64,000 bases of DNA from Salinivibrio kushneri (GTDB taxonomy: Bacteria; Pseudomonadota; Gammaproteobacteria; Enterobacterales; Vibrionaceae), in the NCBI RefSeq assembly GCF_005280275.1, contig NZ_CP040021.1:25001-89000 (forward strand), in the 5' to 3' direction. Position numbers and translations under genes: made by a program. The notes beneath the pieces are model-generated. The model was not told the DNA's origin, searched no databases, and saw only the letters and a list, made by a program, of their open reading frames with translations. Of the stretch, positions 14,250-24,295 are shown piece after piece (the first letter of the stretch is position 1; every line of letters begins with the position of its first letter).

Positions 14250-14543
14250 ATGTCATTATCGACAATCGAAATGGCGCGCGTCCTTGAGCAACTTGAGGAA
14301 TCGCCCGAGAAAATCATGTTTGGCAAATTGCTGGCAGAATTAGGCAGTCAAAGTGAAGAGCGTGTACGTAGCGCCGCCCACCAGGTGCCACTGAAATATT
14401 TACGCGAGCTGGTTTATCAATTTAATCAGGTGATAGATGAGCGCCGAGCTGAGCGTATTGAAGAAATCACCCAAGGCTTGGCGCAAGACGGTTTATCTGC
14501 CGACGAGCTTTATGAATATGTAATCCAACGCAAGATGGGCTGA
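14250..14543 (+). CDS. Small acidic helical protein resembling an H-NS oligomerisation domain
   Basis: 97 residues, soluble and almost wholly helical by composition. I do not firmly recognise it. The second half (residues 50-93: YLRELV...VIDERRAERIEEI...LAQDGLSADEL) resembles by eye the dimer/oligomer domain of H-NS-type proteins, which have V-NERR...L-ADGIDPNEL. There is no following DNA-binding domain with the TWTGQGR-type loop. The ATG at 14250 follows AAAGGT by about 12 nt. It is a single-gene unit between an upstream terminator and a convergent permease. An unrelated small helical protein is equally possible. Confidence 0.6.
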   Translation: MSLSTIEMARVLEQLEESPEKIMFGKLLAELGSQSEERVRSAAHQVPLKYLRELVYQFNQVIDERRAERIEEITQGLAQDGLSADELYEYVIQRKMG

Positions 14544-14600
14544 TCGCCGCCCATCCTCAAAGGAATAAACAAGACTGAGCGGCGTGTGGCGCTAGGATCG

Positions 14601-15506
14601 TTAGGTACTCGCCGCTGGTTGTTTGCTATTTTTGGGTTTGCGTTGCTGAATCAGTAGGCCCACGACAATAAAGCTAAGACCGATCAGGGTGCTGATATGA
14701 ATCGTCTCGCCAATAATGGTGGCCAATAACACCAAGGAGATAAAAGGCGAGATAAAAATCAGATTGCTGATCCGTGAGGCATTCTGAGTATATTTCATTG
14801 CGCTCAACCACAGCATAAAGGTTATCCCCATTTCAAAAAGCCCCACATAGCTCACCGCGAGCCAGCCTTGCCAGGGGATCCCTGTCCACGACGCTGTCAT
14901 GCCGGCTAACAGTAATGACACCGGCAGCGACAGCATAAAACTTAACAGAATGCCGAGCACCGGGTCGGCAGGATTTTTAGTATTCAGTACCCAAAAACCT
15001 GCCCACAATAGCGTGGAGAGCAACGCAAGCCCAATGCCTAGCGGGCTGTCGAATTGTAGCGAGAGCAATTGGCCTTTGGTTGCTATGACCACCACACCAA
15101 AATAGCCCAACGCCGCCGCAATCCAATCTTGACGACGAATAGTATGGCCGAGAAACACCGCTGCCATTAAGGTCAAGGTAATGGCCCAGCTGTAATTTAG
15201 TGGTTGCGCCAAGGACGCAGGGAGAAGGTCATAAGCTTTGAAAAGGACCAAATAATAAATCAAAGGGTTAATCATTCCGAGCAGGCAATAATAGCCTGGC
15301 CGGCGACGAAACGTCGGCCAAAGCGCGTTTAGCTTTCCTTGCACCGCAGCAATAGCGGCGAGTACGACGACCGATACCACGCTGGCGGCGGCCAGCATTT
15401 GAATCGGGGTCATGTAGCTTAAGGTGATTTTGAACGCGGTCGCGACTGTTGACCACAACAGCACGGCAGATAATCCAAATATCAGTGCTTTACGTTCATT
15501 GTGCAT
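14601..15506 (-). CDS. EamA/DMT-superfamily permease
   Basis: A 301-residue inner-membrane protein with about ten transmembrane helices arranged as two EamA repeats. Such proteins export metabolites or amino acids, but the substrate cannot be told here. The start was set at ATG 15506 because GGGAGG lies 5 nt upstream. It is convergent with the small helical gene and divergent from rmuC. Confidence 0.85.
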   Translation of the reverse strand: MHNERKALIFGLSAVLLWSTVATAFKITLSYMTPIQMLAAASVVSVVVLAAIAAVQGKLNALWPTFRRRPGYYCLLGMINPLIYYLVLFKAYDLLPASLAQPLNYSWAITLTLMAAVFLGHTIRRQDWIAAALGYFGVVVIATKGQLLSLQFDSPLGIGLALLSTLLWAGFWVLNTKNPADPVLGILLSFMLSLPVSLLLAGMTASWTGIPWQGWLAVSYVGLFEMGITFMLWLSAMKYTQNASRISNLIFISPFISLVLLATIIGETIHISTLIGLSFIVVGLLIQQRKPKNSKQPAAST

Positions 15507-15638
15507 ACTGCCTCCCTGCAAAGATGCCTTCTATTCCAGGCAGTCTACGGTATTCGTACGTACCGAGATAGACTGGACATCTATCCAGTATCCCATTAGC
15601 CTTGCTGACATCAGTGACCGTACAATAGAGAACCCGTT

Positions 15639-17171
15639 ATGCTTGATGGTCTGTCATTATCCACCTTGTCTATCCTGACGTTTTGTTTCGGCGTTATCAG
15701 TGCCTCAGGGCTGAGCTATTGGCTGCATCGACGCGTAGTCACCCAATATCAACAGTGGTTTGACACGCAATATGCCCAACAGCAGGCGACCGCTGACATG
15801 CAGCAACAACAGCTTCGTCAGCAACTGGAACAACAACAACAAGAGTTGGATAGCTTGGATGTTGAACGCGATCGTCTAACGCAAGAGCTACGCCAGTATT
15901 ACGGCAAATTAACTTCTGCCAGTGAGAAGCTACGTCAACTGGAGCAATTACGCCAAGACAATCAAGCGCTGTCAGACAAACTGGATGCGGTACGTGAGGA
16001 TAAATCAGAACTGTTAGCTGAGCTTCGTGAAGTCAAAGCGAGTGCGGAGCAACAACTCAATGCGGCGAAAGAAAAGCACGCGCTATTGGAAAATGCGGAA
16101 GAGAGGCTGCGCACCCAATTTGAACAGCTGGCCAACCAGGTATTTGAGCAAAAAGTCCATTCTGTTGATGAGCAGAATAAAATGAGCTTAGAGAGCTTAC
16201 TGGGGCCGCTGAAGTCGCAGTTGGAAGGGTTTAAAAAGCAAGTGACTGACAGCTTTGGCGAACAAGCGAAAGAGCGTCACACCCTGATTCATGAAATCAA
16301 AAACCTCCAGCAACTGAATGCGGATATGACCCGTGAAGCGCACAATCTGACCCAGGCGCTAAAAGGTGACAACAAGCAACAGGGCAACTGGGGCGAAGTG
16401 GTGTTGGCGCGTATTTTGGAAGAGTCCGGCTTGCGTGAAGGGCGTGAGTATCAAACCCAAGTGAGCTTTGAGAACGAGCAAGGTAAGCGTTATCAGCCCG
16501 ATGTGGTGGTGAAATTACCCCAAGAAAAAGACGTGGTAATAGATGCCAAAATGGCCCTCGTCGCCTATGAACGTTACTACAACGCAGAGACCTTGGCTGA
16601 GCAAGATGCGGCGCTAAAAGAGCATGTACAAGCCATACGCCAGCATATCCGCGGGCTGGGGCGTAAAGATTATCATCAGCTTCATGGCGTGCGTTCGCTG
16701 GATTACGTACTGATGTTTATTCCGGTGGAGCCGGCTTTCCAAGTCGCGGTCGAGGCTGATGCCCGCCTGATCCGTGAGGCGATGGATAATAATATTATGT
16801 TGGTCAGTCCTACCACTTTGCTGGTGGCACTGCGTACCATCAATAATTTATGGCGTTATGAATACCAAAACCAAAATGCCAAACAAATCGCAGAGAAAGC
16901 GAGCAAGCTCTATGACAAGGTGCGCCTATTTGTTGGTGATATGGAAGCGCTCGGCAATGCGCTGGGTAAAGCCAGTGACAGTTATCAAGGGGCGATGAAC
17001 AAACTTAGCCAAGGCCGCGGTAATATTATTCGCCAAGCGGAAGGGTTTAAAGCGCTGGGGGTGGAGGTGAAACGGGATATCAGCCCGTCGCTCGCCAGTG
17101 TCGCTACCGAGCCGGCGGCAGATGAACCTCTCAACTTGACCCAGGCCGAACGGGACGCCAACCAGCAATAA
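15639..17171 (+). CDS. rmuC: DNA recombination protein RmuC
   Basis: 510 residues. It begins with one transmembrane segment (about residues 5-28), then a long Gln/Glu-rich coiled coil to about residue 200. A PD-(D/E)XK-like nuclease-fold domain follows, containing NWGEVVLARILEESGLREG, QPDVVVKLP and VVIDAKM. RmuC limits inversions and other rearrangements at short repeats; its biochemistry is poorly known. It is next to ubiE as in E. coli, 78 bp upstream. Confidence 0.93.
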   Translation: MLDGLSLSTLSILTFCFGVISASGLSYWLHRRVVTQYQQWFDTQYAQQQATADMQQQQLRQQLEQQQQELDSLDVERDRLTQELRQYYGKLTSASEKLRQLEQLRQDNQALSDKLDAVREDKSELLAELREVKASAEQQLNAAKEKHALLENAEERLRTQFEQLANQVFEQKVHSVDEQNKMSLESLLGPLKSQLEGFKKQVTDSFGEQAKERHTLIHEIKNLQQLNADMTREAHNLTQALKGDNKQQGNWGEVVLARILEESGLREGREYQTQVSFENEQGKRYQPDVVVKLPQEKDVVIDAKMALVAYERYYNAETLAEQDAALKEHVQAIRQHIRGLGRKDYHQLHGVRSLDYVLMFIPVEPAFQVAVEADARLIREAMDNNIMLVSPTTLLVALRTINNLWRYEYQNQNAKQIAEKASKLYDKVRLFVGDMEALGNALGKASDSYQGAMNKLSQGRGNIIRQAEGFKALGVEVKRDISPSLASVATEPAADEPLNLTQAERDANQQ

Positions 17172-17249
17172 TCATAATAAACTTGGCCGCACGCTTGGAG
17201 TCGGGATGGGCGATAAAGTAAACTGGAGCCAATATGTTAGGGGAATACA

Positions 17250-18017
17250 ATGACAGATAAAAACGCGCACCAGGATCAAGAGACCATCGACTTTGGCTAC
17301 CAGCAAGTCAAACGCCAAGAAAAAGAAAGCCTCGTGGCCAATGTGTTTCATTCGGTGGCGGCGAAGTACGATCTGATGAATGATGTGATGTCGATGGGCA
17401 TTCACCGGATCTGGAAACGCTTTACCATTGATTGCAGTGGTGTTCGTCCTGGGCAAAAAGTGCTCGATTTAGCCGGTGGTACTGGTGACCTTACGGCAAA
17501 ATTTTCTCGCCTTGTTGGTGAGCGCGGTGAAGTGGTGCTCGCCGACATTAATAACTCAATGCTCAAGGTGGGTCGCGACAAACTGCGCGACAAAGGCATT
17601 GTTGGCAATGTCAGTTACGTGCAAGCCAACGCCGAGGCACTGCCTTTCCCTGATGACCACTTCGATTGCATCACTATCGCGTTTGGTCTGCGCAACGTCA
17701 CCGATAAAGATGCTGCCTTACGCTCAATGTTTCGTGTCCTCAAGCCTGGAGGGCGTTTGCTGGTGCTGGAGTTTTCCAAACCGGTTGCCGAGCCGTTATC
17801 AAAAGTCTACGACGCCTACTCTTTCCATGTGTTACCGAAAATGGGGCAACTGATTGTTAACGACCCAGACAGCTACCGTTATTTGGCCGAATCGATTCGC
17901 ATGCACCCTGATCAAGAAACCTTAAAAGGAATGATGGAGCAAGCCGGTTTTGAACAAGCCAGCTACTACAATCTCACGGGTGGCATTGTAGCGCTGCACC
18001 GTGGATATAAATTCTAA
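17250..18017 (+). CDS. ubiE: Ubiquinone/menaquinone C-methyltransferase UbiE
   Basis: A 255-residue class I SAM methyltransferase that C-methylates demethylmenaquinone and the ubiquinone benzoquinol intermediate. The SAM-binding motif [15 protein letters not shown] starts at about residue 70. The family signatures [17 protein letters not shown] and [21 protein letters not shown] are intact. It heads ubiE-ubiJ-ubiB, 9 nt before ubiJ. Confidence 0.96.
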   Translation: MTDKNAHQDQETIDFGYQQVKRQEKESLVANVFHSVAAKYDLMNDVMSMGIHRIWKRFTIDCSGVRPGQKVLDLAGGTGDLTAKFSRLVGERGEVVLADINNSMLKVGRDKLRDKGIVGNVSYVQANAEALPFPDDHFDCITIAFGLRNVTDKDAALRSMFRVLKPGGRLLVLEFSKPVAEPLSKVYDAYSFHVLPKMGQLIVNDPDSYRYLAESIRMHPDQETLKGMMEQAGFEQASYYNLTGGIVALHRGYKF

Positions 18018-18026
18018 GGAGCCCAC

Positions 18027-18641
18027 ATGGCGCTTGATTCACTTTTATGCGCGGCCCTGGAAACAGCGCTTAATGCGGTGATTGCCAAAGATGCCGATAG
18101 CCAGCGTCGCCTTGCGCGTCTAAAAGGGCGTTGTATCGGTGTTACGCTCCAAGAGCTTGATCGCCAACTGATTTTTATCTTCGACCAACGCATTGATGTA
18201 CTCAGCCATTATGAGGGTGAGCGTGATGCTAATTTGTCGTTATCGCTATCGGCATTGCCGCAGTTACAGCAAAAGGCCAATTTAACCGCGCTAATCAAAG
18301 CGGATAAACTCACGCTTGATGGCGATATTGACGTGGCGCAGCAGTTCTCTCAGTTGCTCAGTGGTATCGAACTGGATGTGGCAGAGTGGTTGGCACCGTA
18401 TACTGGCGATGTGATTGCCCACACGGTGGTGAGTCACGCCCAGCAGCGCTGGCAGCAACTGCAACAATTGGCTCAGCGACAACAGCGCTATGCGGGGGAT
18501 GTGATTACTGAAGAGTGGCGTTTAGCGCCAGGGGCGCTTGAAGTGGCCGCTTACAGTGACCAAGTGGACGAATTGCGCAGCGATGTCGCGCGATTGGAAG
18601 CCAGGTTTAAGCAGTTGGTAGAACGGGTGGAGTCTGCATGA
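18027..18641 (+). CDS. ubiJ: Ubiquinone biosynthesis accessory factor UbiJ
   Basis: A 204-residue protein with an N-terminal SCP2 lipid-binding domain (about residues 15-110), a helical tail, and a terminal coiled coil. UbiJ, with UbiK, organises the soluble ubiquinone-synthesis complex and binds its lipid intermediates. It overlaps ubiB by 4 nt (ATGA). Position and length match E. coli YigP/UbiJ. Confidence 0.9.
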   Translation: MALDSLLCAALETALNAVIAKDADSQRRLARLKGRCIGVTLQELDRQLIFIFDQRIDVLSHYEGERDANLSLSLSALPQLQQKANLTALIKADKLTLDGDIDVAQQFSQLLSGIELDVAEWLAPYTGDVIAHTVVSHAQQRWQQLQQLAQRQQRYAGDVITEEWRLAPGALEVAAYSDQVDELRSDVARLEARFKQLVERVESA

Positions 18642-20284
18642 CGCTCAATGAAATTCGTCGCTTGTATTTTATCATCCGCACCTTACTGTTGTACGGTGTC
18701 GATGCTTTGTTGCCCAAACAACCTTTAACACGGCTGGCGCATCTTGGTCGTCAATCACTGTTTTGGCTGAAAAATCAGCACCCAGATAAGCCGGTAGGAG
18801 AACGTTTACGGTTGGCCTTACAAAGCTTGGGCCCGGTATGGGTAAAGCTTGGGCAAATGATGTCGACGCGCCGCGATCTCTTTCCGGGTGATATCGCCAA
18901 CGAGCTGGCGCAACTGCAAGATAAGGTGGCACCGTTTGATGGCCACAAAGCCAAAGCGCAAATCGAAGCCTCGTTAGGCGGCCCATTGGAAACCTGGTTC
19001 AGCGATTTTGACCCCAATCCGCTCGCCTCCGCCTCAATCGCGCAAGTGCATACCGCTACGCTCAAATCGAACGGCCGCGAAGTGGTGCTGAAGGTGATCC
19101 GTCCCGATATTTTGCCGGTGATCCAAGCTGACTTGCGACTGATGTATCGTGTGGCACGGTTGGTGGCGCGCTTTTTGCCCGATGCGCGTCGCTTAAAACC
19201 GGTCGAAGTCATCCGCGAGTACGAAAAAACCTTGCTTGATGAGCTGGACTTAATGCGCGAAGCGGCCAATACCATTCAGCTGCGCCGCAACTTTGAAAAC
19301 GACCCAGCGCTGTATGTGCCCGAAGTGTTCAGCGATTACTGCCGCAAAGACGTGATGGTGTCTGAGCGAATCTATGGCATTCAAGTGTCGGATATCGAGG
19401 CGCTACAAGCCAATGGCACTGATATGAAGCTGCTGGCTGAGCGCGGGGTGGAGGTCTTCTTTACTCAGGTGTTTCGTGACAGCTTTTTCCATGCGGATAT
19501 GCACCCGGGCAACGTGTTTGTCTCCTACGAGCACCCGGATGACCCGCAGTGGATTGGGCTGGATTGCGGGATTGTCGGCACCTTAAATCGCGACGATAAA
19601 CGCTATTTGGCGGAAAACTTTATCGCCTTTTTTAACCGCGATTACCGCAAAGTGGCCGAATTGCACGTCGACTCTGGCTGGGTGCCGCACGACACCAACG
19701 TGGATGATTTTGAGTTTGCCATTCGCACCGTGTGTGAGCCCATTTTCGAAAAGCCACTGTGCGAAATCTCGTTCGGTAATGTGTTATTAAACCTATTTAA
19801 CACCGCGCGCCGATTTAATATGGAAGTGCAGCCGCAGCTGGTGTTGTTGCAAAAAACCTTACTCTACATTGAAGGACTGGGGCGTCAGCTCTATCCGCAG
19901 TTAGATTTGTGGACCACGGCCAAGCCGTTTTTAGAGTCGTGGATGAAGCAGCAAGTGGGGCCCCAAGCGGTGTGGGCAGCGGTCAAAGAGAAAGCGCCAT
20001 TTTGGGCCGAGAAGCTACCTGAGATCCCAGAGCTGGTGTATGACGGATTGCGCCAAGGGCGACAAATCAACCAACGGCTCGATGCTTACTATCATGGTTA
20101 TTTGCAAACCCGGCAACGTCATTCACGCGCCACCTACATGCTCGGCATTGGTGCCACCTTGCTGCTGACGGCGACCATTTTGTTCGCCAATCATGTCGAG
20201 ACCTTGCCGGGCGTCGCTGCCACAGGTGCGGTGATCTTTTGGTTGTGGGGCTGGCGACTTTGTAATAAAACTTGTAATAAATAG
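18638..20284 (+). CDS. ubiB: Atypical kinase/ATPase UbiB
   Basis: A 548-residue ADCK/ABC1-family protein needed for ubiquinone synthesis. The N-terminal family motif KLGQ begins at Lys 70 ([12 protein letters not shown]). The ATP-binding ASIAQVH, the catalytic HADMHPGN and the metal-binding LDCG follow. Two hydrophobic segments at the C-terminus (from about residue 500) anchor it in the inner membrane. It is the third gene of ubiEJB, 53 bp before tatA. Confidence 0.96.
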   Translation: MTLNEIRRLYFIIRTLLLYGVDALLPKQPLTRLAHLGRQSLFWLKNQHPDKPVGERLRLALQSLGPVWVKLGQMMSTRRDLFPGDIANELAQLQDKVAPFDGHKAKAQIEASLGGPLETWFSDFDPNPLASASIAQVHTATLKSNGREVVLKVIRPDILPVIQADLRLMYRVARLVARFLPDARRLKPVEVIREYEKTLLDELDLMREAANTIQLRRNFENDPALYVPEVFSDYCRKDVMVSERIYGIQVSDIEALQANGTDMKLLAERGVEVFFTQVFRDSFFHADMHPGNVFVSYEHPDDPQWIGLDCGIVGTLNRDDKRYLAENFIAFFNRDYRKVAELHVDSGWVPHDTNVDDFEFAIRTVCEPIFEKPLCEISFGNVLLNLFNTARRFNMEVQPQLVLLQKTLLYIEGLGRQLYPQLDLWTTAKPFLESWMKQQVGPQAVWAAVKEKAPFWAEKLPEIPELVYDGLRQGRQINQRLDAYYHGYLQTRQRHSRATYMLGIGATLLLTATILFANHVETLPGVAATGAVIFWLWGWRLCNKTCNK

Positions 20285-20337
20285 CAGTTACACTGCTGCG
20301 CACATCAAGTTAACCAAACGGAAGAAAGGGAACCGGT

Positions 20338-20586
20338 ATGGGTGGAATTAGTATTTGGCAGTTGCTGATCATTGCGGTGATTGTGGTGTTGTTATTTGGC
20401 ACTAAGAAGCTGCGCAACATGGGCGGCGATCTTGGCTCGGCGGTCAAAGGCTTTAAAAAAGCGATGAACGATGACGACGCAAAGACCACTGACAAAGATG
20501 CGGATTTTCAGCAGCAGTCGTTGGATAGCAGTGATAGCGACGCGTCGAAAAAAGAGCAAGCACGCAAAGATAAAGAGCAGGTGTAA
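20338..20586 (+). CDS. tatA: Twin-arginine translocase subunit TatA
   Basis: 82 residues: an N-terminal transmembrane helix (about 4-21), the hinge FGTKKLR, an amphipathic helix ([15 protein letters not shown]), and a charged tail. TatA oligomerises to form the passage for folded Tat substrates. The start follows a purine-rich AGAAAGGGAA site. It is first of tatABC, with 3 nt to tatB. Confidence 0.96.
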   Translation: MGGISIWQLLIIAVIVVLLFGTKKLRNMGGDLGSAVKGFKKAMNDDDAKTTDKDADFQQQSLDSSDSDASKKEQARKDKEQV

Positions 20587-20589
20587 GCC

Positions 20590-20943
20590 GTGTTTGATAT
20601 TGGTTTCTGGGAGCTAGTGCTGATTGCCATTATTGGCCTCGTGGTGCTTGGCCCGGAGCGATTACCGGTCGCGATACGCAATGTGTCGCGCTGGGTGGGG
20701 GCGGCGAAACGGATGGCAGGCTCCGTCCGTGATGAGCTTGAGCAAGAGCTCAAACTCAAAGAGCTCCAGGACAACTTACATAAGGCCGAACAAGCGGGGA
20801 TGAAAGATTTGTCACCTGAGTTACAAGAGTCGGTCGACACCCTACGTCAACGCGCGGCGGATGTACAACGCCCTTATGCAGCATCACCTGCTTCTCATCA
20901 CCCAGATGAAGGCGACGATGCGCCATCAACGGATAAGCGATAA
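20590..20943 (+). CDS. tatB: Twin-arginine translocase subunit TatB
   Basis: A 117-residue membrane protein starting at GTG. The N-terminal helix [21 protein letters not shown] and GPERLP hinge are typical of TatB, and a long amphipathic helix follows. TatB works with TatC in recognising twin-arginine signal peptides. It is shorter than the E. coli protein in its variable tail. Confidence 0.95.
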   Translation: MFDIGFWELVLIAIIGLVVLGPERLPVAIRNVSRWVGAAKRMAGSVRDELEQELKLKELQDNLHKAEQAGMKDLSPELQESVDTLRQRAADVQRPYAASPASHHPDEGDDAPSTDKR

Positions 20944-20981
20944 CGAGCCCGACGCTTTATGTTTTCGGTGAACAAACCACT

Positions 20982-21731
20982 ATGTCTGTAAACGATACTC
21001 AGCCTCTTATCAGCCACTTGATGGAGCTTCGCAACCGCCTGCTGCGCGCAATTATCGCCATCTTGGTGGTGTTTGCCTGCTTGGTGTATTTCGCCAATGA
21101 TATTTACAGTCTGATTGCCCAACCGCTGATCGACAAACTGCCCGAAGGGGCGAGCATGATCGCCACCGATGTGGCCTCACCCTTTTTTACCCCCATTAAG
21201 CTTACGCTAGTGATATCGGTATTCGTGGCCATCCCTGTGGTGCTGTACCAAATCTGGGCGTTCGTGGCCCCCGGCCTCTATAAGCACGAACAGCGGTTGG
21301 TGATGCCGCTTTTGGTTTCCAGTTCATTGCTGTTTTACGCGGGCGTGGCGTTTGCGTATTGGGTTGTGCTGCCATTGGTATTTGGCTTTTTTACCTCTAT
21401 CGCGCCAGAAGGGGTGCAAGTGGCAACCGATATTGCCAGTTATCTCGACTTTATCTTGGCGCTGTTCCTCGCCTTTGGGATTGCCTTTGAGATCCCCATC
21501 GCGATTATACTGCTGGTGTGGACAGGCGCGACCACGGCACAAAGCTTAACCCGCAAGCGGCCCTATGTGATTGTGGCTGCGTTTGTGGTGGGGATGATGC
21601 TGACGCCACCGGATATGATTTCACAAACCTTGCTGGCCATTCCCATGTGCTTGCTGTTCGAGCTGGGCGTGGTGCTGTCGCGTTTTTACGTCCCACGTGA
21701 AAAATCAGAATCCGAGGAGGCCAGCGAATGA
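20982..21731 (+). CDS. tatC: Sec-independent translocase subunit TatC
   Basis: A 249-residue inner-membrane protein with six predicted helices and the family landmarks [12 protein letters not shown] (residues about 10-21), the SPFF loop, and FGIAFEIPI. TatC binds the signal peptide. It overlaps tatD by 4 nt. Confidence 0.97.
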   Translation: MSVNDTQPLISHLMELRNRLLRAIIAILVVFACLVYFANDIYSLIAQPLIDKLPEGASMIATDVASPFFTPIKLTLVISVFVAIPVVLYQIWAFVAPGLYKHEQRLVMPLLVSSSLLFYAGVAFAYWVVLPLVFGFFTSIAPEGVQVATDIASYLDFILALFLAFGIAFEIPIAIILLVWTGATTAQSLTRKRPYVIVAAFVVGMMLTPPDMISQTLLAIPMCLLFELGVVLSRFYVPREKSESEEASE

Positions 21732-22510
21732 TCGATATTGGTGTCAATCTGACCAGCACACGGTTTGATCAAGACAGAGACATCGTGGTGGCTGATGCCA
21801 AACAGGCGGGTGTCACTGGCATGATTCTGACCGGCACCAGTGTTGAAGAAAGCCAAGCGGCGGCCGCGCTAGCGAGGTCTTATCCTGGTTTTGCCTACGC
21901 CACGGCGGGTGTTCATCCGCATGATGCCAAATCGGTCGAGGCGACAGATTTAAGCGCTATTCAGCAATTAGCGCAGCGTCCCGAGGTGGTGGCGATCGGT
22001 GAGTGTGGGCTTGATTTTAATCGGGACTTTTCGCCGCGGCCACAACAAGAAGCGGTCTTTGAGGCGCAGCTTGCGCTAGCGGCTGAGCTTTCAATGCCGG
22101 TGTTTATGCACTGTCGTGATGCCCACGATCGCTGGTTCGCCATTTTGCGTCCATGGCTCGACAAACTGCCCGCGGCGGTGCTGCATTGTTTTACTGGCGA
22201 TGACCGCTCGCTGCGCGATTGCCTCGATGCCGGTTTATATATAGGGGTAACGGGATGGCTATGCGACGAGCGCCGCGGACAGCAGCTTCAGCAACAGGTA
22301 AGCTGGTTGCCCGATGACAGGTTGATGATAGAAACCGATGCGCCGTATTTACAGCCTCGCGATATACGGCCGCGACCTAAACGCAGTCGTAATGAGCCGA
22401 AATACTTGCCCCATATCGCCCAAACAGTGGCACGATTACGTCAGCAGCCTGTCGAACATATTATTGATTGCACAATAAAAAACACTCAGCGCTGCTTTTC
22501 GATTCAGTGA
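21728..22510 (+). CDS. tatD: TatD-family metal-dependent nuclease
   Basis: A 260-residue TIM-barrel metal hydrolase with 3'-5' exonuclease activity described in E. coli. Residues expected to bind metal sit in [28 protein letters not shown] and ETDAPYL. The N-terminus [10 protein letters not shown] is that of TatD proper rather than the YcfH or YjjV paralogues. It is coupled to tatC by an ATGA overlap. Its role in Tat export quality control is disputed. Confidence 0.93.
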   Translation: MIDIGVNLTSTRFDQDRDIVVADAKQAGVTGMILTGTSVEESQAAAALARSYPGFAYATAGVHPHDAKSVEATDLSAIQQLAQRPEVVAIGECGLDFNRDFSPRPQQEAVFEAQLALAAELSMPVFMHCRDAHDRWFAILRPWLDKLPAAVLHCFTGDDRSLRDCLDAGLYIGVTGWLCDERRGQQLQQQVSWLPDDRLMIETDAPYLQPRDIRPRPKRSRNEPKYLPHIAQTVARLRQQPVEHIIDCTIKNTQRCFSIQ

Positions 22511-22518
22511 CTGGGTGA

Positions 22519-23631
<1,113 letters not shown>

Positions 23632-23648
23632 CTCTCCTTTTATGACAG

Positions 23649-23678
23649 CGCCCTTGCCCCGAGCAAGGGCGTTTTTTT
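23649..23678 (+). terminator. Intrinsic terminator after hemB
   Basis: The stem CGCCCTTGC / GCAAGGGCG with loop CCCGA is followed by seven T. It lies between convergent hemB and asnC. Confidence 0.92.
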
Positions 23679-23705
23679 AGCCTGCCCAGTATAACCCCAC
23701 AAAGT

Positions 23706-24167
23706 TCAAGGGATCACGTTGCGATTAATGGGGTTCTGTAGTGAGATCAGTGTTTCGGTGGATTGCACTTCGTCGATGGCTTGTAGCTTGTCAATCAACA
23801 CAAACTGTAATTCTTCGATAGAGCGACACATGAGCTTAACGAAAATATTATAGGCCCCCGTGGTGTAGTAGGCTTCTACCACCTCGTCGAGCTGATTGAG
23901 TTTGTCTAGCGCCGAGTGGTAATCCCGCGCCGCTTTAAGGTTGATACCGATAAAGCAGCACACGTCGTAGCCGAGTTTTTTGGTATTGACCAATATTTCC
24001 GTGCCTTCGATGATGCCCGCGGCTTTCATTTTCTCAACCCGCACGTGAACCGTGGCGGGACTGACATTAAAGCGCTTGGCCATTTCTGCGTAGGGGACGC
24101 GTGCGTCATCCAACAGGGTAGAGAGAATACGACGATCTAGGTCATCTAATTTTGGCAACTCGTTCAT
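23706..24167 (-). CDS. asnC: AsnC-family transcriptional regulator (AsnC)
   Basis: 153 residues. An N-terminal helix-turn-helix (about 10-60, with YAEMAKRFNVSPATVHVRVEKMK) is followed by a RAM ligand-binding domain (YYTTGAYNIFVKLMCRSIEELQ). Almost every stretch aligns with E. coli AsnC, the asparagine-responsive activator of asnA. No asnA is nearby; the divergent neighbour is the GGDEF/EAL gene. Confidence 0.92.
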   Translation of the reverse strand: MNELPKLDDLDRRILSTLLDDARVPYAEMAKRFNVSPATVHVRVEKMKAAGIIEGTEILVNTKKLGYDVCCFIGINLKAARDYHSALDKLNQLDEVVEAYYTTGAYNIFVKLMCRSIEELQFVLIDKLQAIDEVQSTETLISLQNPINRNVIP

Positions 24168-24202
24168 TGTTTTAGTCTTTTTGTTATAGCATGGCCAGAC
24201 TT

Positions 24203-24238
24203 TTCGTTAACGCGGTTGCTTAGCCACTTCGTTAACGC
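24203..24238. promoter_or_regulatory. Paired TTCGTTAACGC repeats in the asnC divergent region
   Basis: The 11-mer TTCGTTAACGC occurs exactly twice, at 24203-24213 and 24228-24238, 25 bp apart, in the only gap between asnC and the divergent signalling gene. The core GTTAAC is palindromic. A regulator binding site, possibly for AsnC itself, is an inference from position. Confidence 0.45.
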
Positions 24239-24295
24239 CTAATGTAGGGTATCGCGTTGTTTAGCAAGATACCAACAAACCAACAGGAAGGGGAT

